Shown one piece after another: positions 22,759-34,899 of a stretch of 64,000 bases of DNA. The notes beneath the pieces were generated by a model, which was not told where the DNA came from, made no database searches, and worked only from the letters and a program-made list of their open reading frames with translations. The translations under genes were made by a program, and so were the position numbers. Origin of the DNA: Tetracentron sinense (lineage: Eukaryota; Streptophyta; Magnoliopsida; Trochodendrales; Trochodendraceae); NCBI GenBank assembly GCA_015143295.1, contig CM026571.1, positions 34,438,505-34,502,504 of the forward strand. The letters are read 5' to 3'. How positions within the stretch are numbered: position 1 is the stretch's first letter; each line of letters starts with the position of its first letter.

Positions 22759-23341
22759 CACGTGGCATGTCTCAGAAGCTTCCATTCTTTCTTCATGTTG
22801 TTACCATATGTCAAATCTCTTTCAATTACTTTTTCTTAAACCCTACTTAATTAATAATAAATACCCCTTATTATGAGAAAGGGTAACGAACCCCACTTAA
22901 TTAGTAATAAATACCATTACTAAAAAAAAAAAATTCATGTTCCTTTCTATATATATATTATCCTAACATTGACTAAGAATACTCAAGAGTCCAACTCCTT
23001 AGCCAATTCAACGAAAACAAAAAAAACTCTTTAGGCAATTTTTTTTAGATCACGTAATGTTGAGAGAAAGAAATTAAATAGTGAATGAATAAATGTGTAT
23101 CCTAGCATTAACTAAGAATACAAAGAGTCCAACTCCTCCTCCCATTTTTTTTGGAGAACATAATTTTGAAAAATAAATTAAATAAATAATAAATAAATGT
23201 AGATTCAAACTAATAAGATTAATTATATTAAATTAAACATATTGTTCTAATTTTTTTTAATGATTTTCTTGATTGAATTTAAAAGGAAAATGGGAAATGA
23301 ACTAACTGCGCTTAAGATTCATTCACCCCTAAGGTTCATCT
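22759..23341. other. AT-rich spacer
   Basis: No gene. A ~38-base segment (TCCTAACATTGACTAAGAAT...) at 22961-22998 is repeated imperfectly at 23100-23136. Ends at CATCT, the probable target duplication of the large Tekay element. Confidence 0.5.
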
Positions 23342-25884
23342 TGTCGCGACCCAAAATACCCCCTGGGGGTTAGGGATACTTTGGTTCGTGATGTGCAAAT
23401 ATCCAATACCAAACTATCCTGTAAAATACACAAGACAACATATAATGGAAACATAAAGTAATGTGGAAGCTTAATTGTATGCGGAAGCGTAACCCAAAAA
23501 AAATTATTTTTCTATATATACTCTGTATTTCAAGTTTGTACATAAATGACAAAAGTAAAGGTGGACATGCCCACCTATCAAAATACAAAAAGAAACCTCA
23601 CAGTCTCTACACTCAGCAGTAGTCTAGATAGGGCCACCTATCTAGGTCTCTGTCCTGTGACTGCATCGAGATAGGTGGATCCCTTTCTTCTACATATTTT
23701 TCTTCAACCCATGGCTCCGGGTTGTAGATGTCGAACGGACCTGCCGACATAACATGTATGGCTGAGCATGGAATACTCAGCGAGCCAAAACCACTAGCTA
23801 ACAGTGCTATCATAATTATAATATCACATACAAGTGCGTACAGAAATACTAATCACAAGTTCATGCTTAAAAACTCCGTCATGGAAAATCCTTCATAAAA
23901 CTTGTTCTTTTCATGGAAAATAAGTAATCTTATGCATGCTTATGAGTTCTTATGAATGCTTGTGAGTCTCGTGTTTTCTTATGAGTTCTTGTAAGCTTGT
24001 GAGTTCTTATGACTTTTCTTCTGAGCTTATGAGCTTTCTTGTGAACCCTCTTGTGAGCTTATGAGCTTTCTTGTGAACCCTCTTGTGAGCTTGTGAGCTT
24101 CTTGTGAGCTTTCTTGTGAACTTATGATCCTTGGAGACATATGCAAGATCTTAGACTTGTGAGTTTCTTATGAGTTCTTGAAATGCCTTGCGAGATTTAT
24201 GATCCGTGGAGTTTATGCAAGATCTTAGACTTGATCCTTGTGAGCATGAAGTAACCGATCTTGGAATACCAACCCAAAGTTTAGCTTTGTCAATGCTTAT
24301 GCACTTATACTTCTTTCTTATGAATGCCTTTGAAAACCTTTCTTATCATTTCTTGAAATACATGCTTCTGCAAAAACCTCAGTCATATGAACTTAGCATG
24401 TGTGGAGTGCTTGTGAGCATTATCATATACATATATTGAAAACCTTAAACAATTCATATGAATTCATACAAGACATATTAGCATCATGTTATATTTAGAA
24501 TTTCTTGAACATAGAGCATTTTCATTCATTACATCACATCATCAAGATCTTGGCTTCCAAGCCTATCTCACCACATCATACATAAAATTATGATTTATTA
24601 GGAAAAAATAATAAGCTCACACAAGTATAACTATATTAATCCCTTTATTTCAAAAACCCCCAAATCATGAACCCTAGTTACTCATTCAATCATAATGGAG
24701 TTCACCCATAATCCCTCATTTACCATTTGTATCATATTAAAGCTAAAATCACCTATTAAATCATCTTTTCCCATCTTGGTATGATAACAAGGCTAGATAG
24801 TAGGCTTACTTTCTTGCAAAGCTTAATTCTTGGCTTGGAAGGATGATTGAATACAAGCTTGAGCTTGAAAATGGATATCCACACTCAATGATGAAGATCT
24901 AAGCTTGTGAATGCTTGGATTTGACCTCCACTTGATAATCCAAACTCCCCTTGAGCAAAACCCTCACTTCTCCCCTTCTTCCTCTCTTAAATCTCTCTAA
25001 TTTTGTCTTAGAGGGTTTATGAAACCCTTTCCCACGAAATTTAGGTATATAAGGACAATGGGGTGGTCAAAGACCATCATACCCTTAATGAATTGGCTCA
25101 AAAATGACCGAAAATGGCCAAAATTACAAGGTTCGGTCGACTGGTGGTGCCCTTCGGTCGACCGGTTCAAAATAGGCTCTCTGGCATAATTTCCCATACA
25201 AATTGTCACTGTTCGGTTGACCGGTAGTGAGGTTCGGTCAACCAGATAGAGGGTCGGTCGACCGGATTTGTGTTCGGTCGACTGGTTGCTGACCCAGTTT
25301 GGTATTTTGGCCATAAATTTGGACTCCCTTATTGGATTTTGACGATTTAACTTGCGTTGGATTTTTCTTTGAAAGGGGAAAAACTTTCATGTTTTATACA
25401 ACTCCTAATTTTGAGTTTTACATAGTCTAAATGGGCCCACAAATAGACTAGTCCAACATGACTGCTGAATCGACAGCAGACTACCTTTTAGAAATCTCAC
25501 ATTTGACATAACTTATGCTCAAAATCTGAAAAAGTGTAAAGCATGAACCTTTAAGAGGGTTTAAATACATATCCAAAAATTCAAAAATCACTCAATTACG
25601 AGTAGCAGTGAGAATTCTAGAGCTACTTAAAGTTGAGGTATGTTAAGGCATTTCTCTTTTTCATACTTAGAACTTTTTACAACTTATGTTTTACTCTCAC
25701 ACATATTAAATTGAGACTCCCTTAACACTTTAAAACATTAATAATACCATGAACATAAATTGGACTCCAAAAATTCCTCTTCCGCATAATAACACAACCA
25801 TTACAAAACCCAAGATTTTAAACCTTAACACACTATTCACTGGCGCTATTCATAGCCCAATGAATTCGGTTCCGGGGTTCTACA
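23342..25884 (-). repeat. 3' LTR of old Tekay element
   Basis: On the minus strand TGTAGAACCCCGG...GGGTCGCGACA. Parts in transcript order: six GGTCGACCGG-type palindromes (25135-25285), TATA-like TTATATACC (25044-25053), GA-rich leader, degenerate CTTGTGAGC repeats (about 23930-24130), stem-loop (23761-23781), small ORF (23613-23750). Confidence 0.9.
23613..23750 (-). CDS. Conserved LTR micro-ORF, 45 codons
   Basis: Product unknown. Starts MSAGPFDIYNPEPWVEEKYV and ends RWPYLDYC; acidic, with no signal peptide or membrane segment. The same start context (ATGTCGGCAGG), WVEE core and WPYLDYC end recur in the young Tekay LTRs (37127, 44724), and the core recurs at 30452, although the surrounding LTR sequence is diverged. 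A longer in-frame extension to an upstream ATG exists (23813); the MSAG start is preferred because it is shared by all copies. Translation is not demonstrated. Confidence 0.45.
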   Translation of the reverse strand: MSAGPFDIYNPEPWVEEKYVEERDPPISMQSQDRDLDRWPYLDYC

Positions 25885-25920
25885 TCCTCCCCCCTTACCA
25901 AAATTTCATCCTCGAAATTT
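25885..25920 (-). promoter_or_regulatory. Polypurine tract with preceding stem-loop
   Basis: Minus strand: a stem-loop (arms AAATTTC and GAAATTT, loop GAGGAT) at 25901-25920, then GGTAAGGGGGGAGGA directly against the 3' LTR. The tract primes plus-strand DNA synthesis. Confidence 0.75.
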
Positions 25921-27496
25921 GAATGATATATAGGGATGATGAAGAACAAAATTTACCTGAAAATCTCAATCATACAAACAAATGAGGGTACTTTTCTTTT
26001 ACCTTGGCTTCGCGCTTCCATGTAGTTTCTTCTCTAATATGATGTTGTCATCTAACAAGAACCAAGGGAATAACCTTGTTGTGCAAAAATTGATCTCTAT
26101 GGTCCAAAATCTGAACTGGCTCTTCCACTAATGTGAGATCCTCTTGGATTTCCAACGGATCAAGATCAATGACATGAGATTGATCTGGGATGTACTTCCG
26201 AAGCATGGACACATGAAATATATTGTGAACCGCTGCCATGTGATTGGGTAGAGCAACCCGGTATGCAACTTCACCAACTCGGGTGACGATTTCAAATGGA
26301 CCCACATACCTCGGGCTGAGCTTTCCTCTTTTGCCAAACCTAATAACACCCTTTGTCGGCGAAACCTTCACAAATACCATATCGCCAAAACGAAACTCAA
26401 GATCTCGTCTACGGGTGTCGGCATAGCTCTTTTGCCTATCCTAAGCCGTCTTCAACCTCTCCCTGATGATCTTAAGTCTGTCTGCAATCTACTCGATCAA
26501 CTCGTGACCCAATATTTTTCTCTCTCCAACTTCATCCCAGTATAGAGGAGATCTAAAACTGCGACCATACAAGGCTTCAAAAGGTGTCATTTGGATGCTC
26601 GCCTGATAACTGTTATTGTAGGCAAATTCTACCAATGGCAAGTGATCATCCCAACTGCTCTTGAAGTCCAACATGCAAGCTCTAAGCATATCCTCTATAA
26701 CCTGGTTCACCCTCTCGGTTTGCCCATCTGTCTGAGGATGAAAAGCGGTGCTAAAGTCCAAACGGGAACCCATAGCGCTTTGAAAGCTCTTCCATAACCT
26801 AGAAGTGAATCTAGGATCCTTATTTGAAACAATACTTACCGGCACTCCATGCAACTGAACCACTTCTTTGATGTATAGTGATGCAAGTTGGTTCGAGTTG
26901 AACGTAGTTCGATAAGGCAAGAAATGGGCGGACTTTGTCAAACGATCAACCACAACCCATATTGCATCAGAGTTCTTCGCCGTCCTTGGTAACCTAATGA
27001 TGAAATCCATGGAGATGTTCTCCCATTTCTACTCGGGAATAGGAAGGGATTACAAAAGTCCTGCTGGCCTCATATGCTCGGCCGTCACCTGTTGGCATAT
27101 CAAGCAGCTTTACACATACTCGGCAACTTCCCTCTTCATGTTCCGTCACCAATAGTGCTTCTTCAGATTCTGGTACTTCTTAGTACCACCAGGATGCACA
27201 GTGTATTTGGACCGGTGAGCTTCATCTAAGATCTCACTCTTCAATTCCGCATCCGCAGGAACGCATAACCTCCCTTTAAACGTGATCGCTCCATGACCGT
27301 TCAAGGAGAACTCATGACTCCCTTTGCTAAGTGCCCTATCTCTGTAAGCGAGTAGCTCCGCATCCGAATTCTACAACTCTCGGATCCGATCTTAGATAAC
27401 GATCTTAGATATAAGGCCTGACTGAGAGGTTAGCCGTGATTAGCCCAAAGGTAGGAATCCTGGGCTGGTATCGAGGTTTACCATGACCTCTAACAT
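25921..27496 (-). pseudogene. Integrase and chromodomain of old Tekay element (fossil)
   Basis: Minus-strand translation gives [40 protein letters not shown] and the [21 protein letters not shown]-terminal region, closely matching the intact copy at 41.4-42.5 kb. The rightmost part, up to the insertion at 27501, is the linker between RNase H and integrase. Broken. Confidence 0.85.
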
Positions 27497-30420
27497 CTTC
27501 CTGTCACGCCTCGAAACCCATATACGCAATATATGTCATATTTGTATATGTTCTCGAAGCGTGAACCTAGGACAAACCCCAATAGTGAATGCATTTTAAT
27601 AACATAAAATCATTCCAGATGTATAAACATAAGAGCATAACTATAAAGTTTAAGACAAAGTATAAAGTGTACAACTAAGTTCTCAACATGGTTCCTCTCC
27701 ACATGTACTCACTCTCAAAAAGAGACAAACAAAAAGTTCTTCTAAGTTCTCAGCTCCTCTAAAGCTCCTATGGACCCTCACATATCTCCTGAAAAATATC
27801 AACATAGCAAGAGTGAGCATAGAGCTCAGCAAATGAACACATACAACACATGCAATCATACATCATTATTACATTATTACTCAATATGAAATCAATGACC
27901 ACACAAGTCAATTAATTTTTCTTCAATTGAATTACTTAGTCCACAACAGGGGGCCCCCCTTGGCATCGCCTCACGGCACGATTACAGATCTCGCACTGTT
28001 CCTACTTTTGGTGGCAATCTTTGCACACCTCAAGGATACTAATGGAGTCACACACCTGTTCCTACTTTTGGTGGCCCTCGGCAAACCTCAAAGATACAGA
28101 TGTAATCATACACCGTCCAACCTGGGTTAAGTCACCTAAAGTCTAACAATTGTAAATGGTGTAGCTAAAATAAAAGTGTTATATCTTCCCCGCTATGGCC
28201 TCCCATACCACTCAGAGCAAGGCTTATCTAACTTAGATTGTTAACCAAGGTGAGCTTGTTAAATCCCCTACCGCTATAGCCACATAGCATCCTATGTTAC
28301 TGTAGCAAGACAAGTTTAGCAAAGCTGGGTAAGGTCTACTAATTTAAGTAATTTCCGCCAAGCATGCATAACAATTACTCATCGTGAAGAATGATGCAAT
28401 GCAAGATGATGATAAGAAAATAAAGTTACAGCATGAATATCAATTTTCTAAGTATAAGTTAGTATAATATGAGAAGGGATCTAATATACAGTGTTTCTAA
28501 GTTTAATGGGAAAACCTAAGCATGTGAGGTTTCTAAATTTTAGCATAAAATAAAGACTAAATCAATCTAAGTTTTAGCTAAGAAGTAAGGACCAAATCAA
28601 AAATAAACAAGAAGTGCCGCCGGGAATTGATTTGCAAAGATTCCCAAAATCCAACTTGGTGACTTGGTTTTTCTTCTTCATTTTAATATTCCTATCTAAG
28701 AAACTATTAGAGTTTCTGTAGCACCCTGGATTTCCGGCATGTATTAAAGCGTTAAAGTCATGTTCTTGAATGGAAAGTTTGATTTCCAAGGTTAAATCTA
28801 TTGGAAACCCGAGTTTCTAAACCCCCACTTGCGTATCGATTAACCTTAGGGGTAAAATGGTAAATGAATAAAGTAGAACTTGGAAATTCTAAAATGCCAG
28901 GAATGTTCCTTTTCGAAGAGCGAATCCAACACAAGTTGAATCGTCAAAATCCGACGAACGAGTCAAAAGTTATGGCCGAAACAAGGAGGAAAAATATGGA
29001 ATTTTACTGCAAGTTACGACCGATCGTACACACCCTACGAACGATCGTAGGTGAGTTACGATCGATCGTAGAGGTTACGATCGATCGTAGAATCTCAGGA
29101 AGTGACAAAAGTTTCGGGTCGATATACGATCAATCGTGGATAATTTGCGATGGATTGTAGTACAACTTACGATCGATCGTAGACAGGTTACGATCGATCG
29201 TAGATCGCGAATCCAGAAATTTTAATCGGATTTTTAGGGTTTCTTCACTACCTATAAAGGTTGCCCGAGCCTTTAGGGCTCTCATTCACACACCTAGAGT
29301 ATTTTTGAGAGTTAGAGAGAGAGGAGAAGGGGATCCTAACCTAGGGTTTGTTCTTGAAGGAGAAATCAAGGGTTTGATACCCTAGATCACCCCAAGCTTC
29401 TGTCAAGCTCGGGAGAACCACGTTCTCCAAGCTCGGTAGCATCTCACGCACGTTTTTGCAAATGTTTTCTTCCCTATTCAGGTCGGTACTCTTTGCTACC
29501 CTCCTAGTTATAGCTTCTCTTTTCCTTTATTTCTTCTTGTTTTCCTTCACTTATATATGTGTTATGAGATTGGTGGTATGAATGGTGAATGGAGGTGGAT
29601 GTTGGCGAATGGATGCCGTGTGGATGATGTGATGAATGAATGGGAAAGGGCATTGTTCCAATAATAAACAAACAAGTGTGATATGAGTATAACCCACCTA
29701 GAAAAGCATGATTTAGGTTTAAATAAATAATGGACACACTCTATGTTTGATGAAATGCCAAGGTGAATAAAATGAATGTTAAAATCAAGAAAATAATTGC
29801 TTAAATTATGTAGCTTGTTAGGGCTTATGATAGTGTGAGTTCTCATTTTCCCACAAATGTCATAAGTGATTATTTGTTTGAAATTGCATATGCTACATAT
29901 TGTGAAATCCCCCAAATTGCCATATTTAATTCCAAATGCAAGTATGCACACGATTTCACGAGCACGAATGCATGGCATGTTTTATCGGCGTTTTCAAGAA
30001 CACGGTTTAGAGGTGGGGCATATCGTACGATATGTTTTACCTCGCTTTTGGCAAGGATAAGACAATCATACATTTTCATAAGAAGGGTCTCCCTTCCCTC
30101 GCAAGTGCATACATAACATAAGAAGGGTCTCCCTTACCTCACAAGTAGTTTACTTTCCAAGCAAGCATGACAAGACATGGCATGACACGCATGATATGAC
30201 AAGATAAGACGAACATGACAAGTTTTCAAGCACGGAAATGGTATTTCCAGTCAAGTCAAGTGCACAAGGTTTTCAAGGGTTTTATCGGTTTTTTCTGAAT
30301 GCAAGCATGATTACAAACTGCTTTACTTCCTTGTATGATATGAACTGTTCCTGTTTTATATATATATATATGTGTGCATTGCTATCTCATGCTATGACTA
30401 TTGGTTAGTATTTAGTACCC

Positions 30421-30441
30421 GCTGAGTATTCCATGCTCAGC
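30421..30441 (+). promoter_or_regulatory. Conserved LTR stem-loop GCTGAG-N9-CTCAGC
   Basis: Same arms and same nine-base loop as in the young element (37097-37117, 44694-44714) and the old 3' LTR (23761-23781, minus). Sits 10 bases before the micro-ORF start. Confidence 0.65.
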
Positions 30442-30451
30442 CGTACTTCTT

Positions 30452-30571
30452 ATGTCGGCAGGTTCTGAGGGAGCTGCTGCTCCATTTGGCGTTTGTGCTC
30501 CTGGTCCATGGGTGGAGGAGGAGTACGTCGAGGAGCCTTTGGAGGAACCTCCCGTAGAGGGTTATCAGTAG
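30452..30571 (+). CDS. Conserved LTR micro-ORF, 39 codons
   Basis: Unknown product. Starts MSAGSEGAAAPFGVCAPG, then PWVEEEYVEEP, and ends EEPPVEGYQ. The start codon context and the PWVEEEYVEE core match the other Tekay LTR copies, while the N-terminal insert and the C-terminus differ. Ten-residue identity in an otherwise diverged LTR points to coding constraint. Not shown to be translated. Confidence 0.45.
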   Translation: MSAGSEGAAAPFGVCAPGPWVEEEYVEEPLEEPPVEGYQ

Positions 30572-30875
30572 GTGGTGTTGGATTCTGAGTGGATTAGCTG
30601 TGGGTGAGCATGAGTGATTATATCCATGTATTTTGGCGGGCATGTCCGCACTTTCTTTGTTTTAATTTCTTTGTATTAAAACTTGGACCATGTGTATATA
30701 CTTAGAGGTTGTTAGACTTCCGCTGTGTCTTATAGTTATGCTTCCGCTGTTATCCTCTATTGTATATGCCTGTGGGTGTTTTGCAGGTGGTTTGTCAAGC
30801 AAGTCATGTAAGTCATGATTAAGTCGTCCAAGATTCACTCTAACTCCTAGGGTGGGTTTTGGGTCGCGACAGAAG

Positions 30876-30887
30876 TGGTATCAGAGC
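30876..30887 (+). promoter_or_regulatory. Primer binding site (tRNA-iMet type)
   Basis: TGGTATCAGAGC four bases after the LTR end; same arrangement as in the young Tekay copy. Confidence 0.9.
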
Positions 30888-31232
30888 TTAGGCTTTAGGT
30901 CTCTAGGGTCACTTAGAATCTTATACCACGGCTAGACAAGAGCATATGTTAGGAAACAAGTTAGGAAGGAAGTGAGTCGGGAGCGAGTCTGGTTCCAAGT
31001 TTAAGACTAAACTTTAGTCTTAGTCTAAAATGGTTGCTTTAACCAAGTACGGGTCCTAGATACGCTAGAACACTAAAGTATAAGTATAATGTGATGAATA
31101 CTCGGATGACTTGATGTGATGTGTATTAGTATTATACAACTAATACAAATTGAATTATTATGAAATGGCATTGAAATAAACTGTGGTTTCAAGTTAGACT
31201 CATGTGGTGTTATTATTCTCAGGACTTTAGTC

Positions 31233-32024
31233 ATGAGACGGAACACACGGGGTCGTGGACCACATACCAGAGCTTCCTCTTCTTCACAGGATGAGGATGA
31301 GCAGCCGGACCTCTCTCAGGTCTTAGGCTCGATTGCTGAGACACTCGCCATCCTGGCGGCTCGGCAAACTATACCGGCATCAGCGGCACCTACTCCACCG
31401 CCTGCAACTCCAGTACATCGTACAGCTGGAGTTGAGGCATTCCGGAGATTGAGGCCTCCATCCTTCCACGGGAGTGTGGACCCTCTTACTGCGGAGGCTT
31501 GGATCCTCCAGGTTGAGAAGATATTTGCGGTGCTCTCTCCTACAGAGGAAGAGAAAGTGGCATGGGCAGTTTTTATGCTAGAGGGCGAAGCCCACCATTG
31601 GTGGTTGTCCGCATTGAGGACACGGGACTTGACCATGCAAAGTCAACCGTGGACTTGGGAGGAGTTTAAGGACACGTTCTATAAGAAGTATTTCCTGGTT
31701 GGAGCTCGGGAAAAGAAAGAGAGAGAATTCATCAACCTTGAGCAAGGTTCGATGTCGGTGGCCGCTTATGAGGCCAAGTTCTCGGAGCTATCACGCTTCG
31801 CGACACATATGATTGCCACCGAGGCAATGAAGGCGAGGAGGTTTGAGCAAGGGCTCAAGGATGTCATCATGGAGAAAGTGTCGGTCTTCAGGCACGCCAC
31901 TTACGCCGAAGTAGTGGATAAAGCCTTGTTGGTTGAGACCAATTTAGAGACCGTGTCCAAGAAGAGAGAATTGGCGAGAGGCCAATCTAGTGGTTCGGTA
32001 CCTTTAGAGAGGCGATCCAAATCA
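31233..32024 (+). pseudogene. Tekay gag, 3'-truncated (fossil)
   Basis: Starts MRRNTRGRG like the young copy. Shows the retrotransposon gag domain (FHGSVDPLTAEAWILQVEKI ... FMLEGEAHHWWLSALR ... FYKKYF) and then ends near GQSSGSVPLERR, before any zinc knuckle. The remaining translation to 32099 is unrelated sequence. Confidence 0.8.
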
Positions 32025-32956
32025 AATGTCTATTATTTGAGAACAAGATGTGTAAATCCAACAGCAGTTATTGGACTATTGGTAGACCCCAATTTGTAAC
32101 CTGTAGCAAACCTAAATAGGAGAAGTCCACACTAGTGGTTAGTATCAATTAGTCGTACTTATTTTGTGGCAGCTACAGTATCCAAACAGTGTTGTGAGTA
32201 AGGGCCTTTCGTCTACATCATTCAATGGTGGACTTCCTTCCCTTCCACCAAACTCCATTCCCAATATCCACACACATCATAACCACATTAAATATTTTCT
32301 AAAACATGAATCTAATGTATTATAATTTATTTCACAAGATGTCAAAACCTAAAAATCCATATGCAAGAAGAAATAGGAACCCTAAATCTCACAATCTATT
32401 TTTTTTTATATGGAACAAGATTTTAATAAGCATTTATTTTCTACAACTACTAGTAAAATACTACAAAACTATAGATCTAGAGAATAGGGCATTCACTTGA
32501 TTTAATCCTAAATTTTTAGGGTTTCAAGAAGATGGAGAAGCCCAAATGGGTTTTGCTTCAAGATTTTGAGCTCCCTTGAGCAAGAACTCCAAGTCTTGAG
32601 ACTTGAATCACCTTCTCCAAGCTTCAAAACCCCAACTCCTCTTCTTCCTCTTCCTTCTTCCCAAAGCTTCTCTTAGTTTAGGTTTTCTAAAATAATAAGA
32701 GATTAAGTCAACTTTAGCCTTTTATACTAAAACTCATTTTAAGTGATTTTACCCAAATGCCCTCATTTCAAGTGTTTGGTTACACTTAATGATAAACCCT
32801 TATTATGTTATGCTCATCTTAAATTATTCCACCCAAGGTTATTTAAGTTCTCATAGCCAAACATTACACAAGAATATTACTAAAATACCCCTAACTAGGA
32901 AGTTACTAAAATACCCTTAGCATTCAAATTTAGAATTTCAGAATCGCTACACTTCC

Positions 32957-34790
32957 ACTCATGAACCATCATGTGGGCTACAAGTCCAGTAGGCTTTCTG
33001 CTCAAAGCATCTGCTACCACATTAGCCTTACCCGGATGGTATTGGATAGAACATTCATAGTCCTTCAAGAATTTCATCAATCGACTTTGTCGCATGTTCA
33101 ACTTCTTTTGGAAAAATAGGTATTTTAAGCTTTTGTGATCCGTGAAAACATCAAACTCTTCCCCATAAAGGTAATACTGCCAAATCTTTAACGCAAATAC
33201 CACCTCGGCTAACTCCAAGTCGTGAGTAGGATAGTTCTTTTCATACTCCTTCAATTGTCGGGAAGCGTAGGCAATGACATTCCAGTGCTGCATAAGAAGA
33301 CATCCTAGCCCAATATTTGAAGCGTCACTGTAAACTACGAAACCTCCAATCCCTGATGGCACTGTGAGAACGGGGGCCGCAGTAAGCCTCTTCTTTAGCT
33401 CTGCAAAGCTTGCTTCGCACTTATCGATCCAAATGAACTTAGCATTTTTCCGTGTCAAATACATGAGTGGTGCTGCTAAGCTGGAGAATCCTTCTACGAA
33501 TCTCCTATAGTATCCCGCCAAACCGAGGAAGCTGCGTATCTCGGTAACACTCCTAGGTCTTTCCCATTTCATCACTGCTTCTTTCTTTGTTGGTTCTATT
33601 GAAATACCCTCGGCAGATACCACCTGGGCAAGGAACGGCACTTTCTCCAACCAAAATTTGCACTTACTCAACTTGGCATAAAGTCTATGCTCTCGAAGAG
33701 TCTCAAGTGTAAGACGAAGGTCTCGATCATGGTCCTCCCGTGTCGGGGAGTATACTAAGATGTCATCAACAAAGACGATGACACATCTATCGAGACAAGA
33801 CTTGAACACCCGGTTCATCAAATCCATCAACGCCGGCAGTGCATTCGTTAGACCAAAAGGCATAACTATGAACTCGTAGTGCCCTTAACGAGTCCTAAAG
33901 GTAGTTTTTGGAACATCTTCGGCCTTGATCTTTAACTGATGATAGCCAGATTGGAGATCAATCTTGGAGAAGAACCTCGCTCCCTTAAGTTGGTCGAACA
34001 AATCGTCTATCTGTGGCAATGGATAACAGTTCTTGATGGTAACCTTGTTTAACTGTCTATAGTCGATGCACGTACATCCTTATCGACCCATCCTTCTTCT
34101 TCACGAAGAGTACTGGAGCTCCCTATGGTGAAACACTTGGTCAGATGAAACCAAGCTGTTGCAACTCTTCGATTTGCTCCTTCAATTCATTAAGTTCAAT
34201 TGGGGCCATTCTGTATGGAGCCTTAGAAATTGGAGCCGTTCCTAGAGCAAGCTCTATGACAAACTCTATCTCCCTATCTGGAGGAATTCCCGGCAAGTCC
34301 TCGGGGAATACGTCTAAATACTCGCTCACAACCGGAATGGCTGAGGAGTCATGTGCCTCCGGATTTGTAAGACTTAGAGCTGCCTGATGGGCTATATCTC
34401 TCCTTCGAAGTCCACAAAAGTGGAATAGCTTGACACCCTCTGGCTTAAATTTCACCATCTTTTCAAACAAGCCACGTGCCCATGGTGTGCAGCTAGCCAA
34501 TTCATCCCAAGAATGACATCGAAGTCCAAGTCCTGGAACTCTAGGATGATTAATTCTATTGGCAACTCATACTGCCCGACTTGAACTATACAGTTCTGGT
34601 ATCCTCGGTCTATGTCAACTGATTTTCCAAGTGGAGTCGAAATGGTTAACTCGTGAGGTAGGCGACTCGGCTTAGATGCGAAACCTTTGGCGAAGCTAGG
34701 TGACACAAAAGAATGTGTCAATCCCGTGTCGATCAACACACGAGCTAGACACTCGTTTACTAGCAATACACATGTGCATTGTAATGAGCT
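32957..34790 (-). pseudogene. Protease, RT and RNase H of old Tekay element (fossil)
   Basis: Minus-strand translation shows protease wording ([20 protein letters not shown]), the RT catalytic motif [10 protein letters not shown] and the RNase H region ([29 protein letters not shown]-like). It ends at [16 protein letters not shown], exactly where the LTR at 32951 was inserted. Broken several times. Confidence 0.85.
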
Positions 34791-34899
34791 ACATCAATAG
34801 ATTTCAAGCAAAAACATACATAGAGTATAGGTAGAATAATAAACAAGTAAGTATACATATACTATACATTATCCAATCATCAATTCATACATGGAGAGT

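Larger units (their letters stand above)
28717..30871 (+). repeat. 5' LTR of plus-strand Tekay fragment
   Basis: TGTAGCACCCTGG...GGGTCGCGACA. Eight ACGATCGATCGT-type palindromes (29015-29205), TATA-like CTATAAAGG (29252-29260), then TTGCCCGAGCCTTTAGGGCT shared with the young LTR. A ~40-base repeat unit (AGAAGGGTCTCCCTT) lies near 30080 and 30120. Stem-loop at 30421-30441, micro-ORF at 30452, and a second stem-loop at about 30636-30649. Confidence 0.85.
28717..32024 (+). mobile_element. Tekay-type fragment: 5' LTR, PBS and partial gag
   Basis: Related to the young element at 35142 but clearly diverged. Has a full 5' LTR, primer site and the first two thirds of gag, then stops near 32024 where homology ends; no pol or 3' LTR follows. 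Truncated fossil lying inside the solo-type LTR. The 3' border is approximate and no target duplication can be assigned. Confidence 0.8.
27502..32951 (-). repeat. Tekay-like LTR (solo in this window), interrupted
   Basis: Minus strand: starts TGTAGCGATTCTG at 32951 and ends GAGGCGTGACA at 27502, flanked by a perfect target duplication CTTCC (27497-27501 and 32952-32956) within the old element's pol. No interior of its own is present, so it looks like a solo LTR of about 2.1 kb left by LTR-LTR recombination. It is split by the plus-strand fragment from 28717; the right piece resumes somewhere between about 32025 and 32280. A TATA-like TAGTATAAAAG (minus) lies near 32725. No micro-ORF or palindrome cluster seen. 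Confidence 0.75.

Noticed and set aside
32306-32500. 64-codon ORF in the resumed LTR piece
   Set aside because: AT-rich, no domain, no homologous copy.
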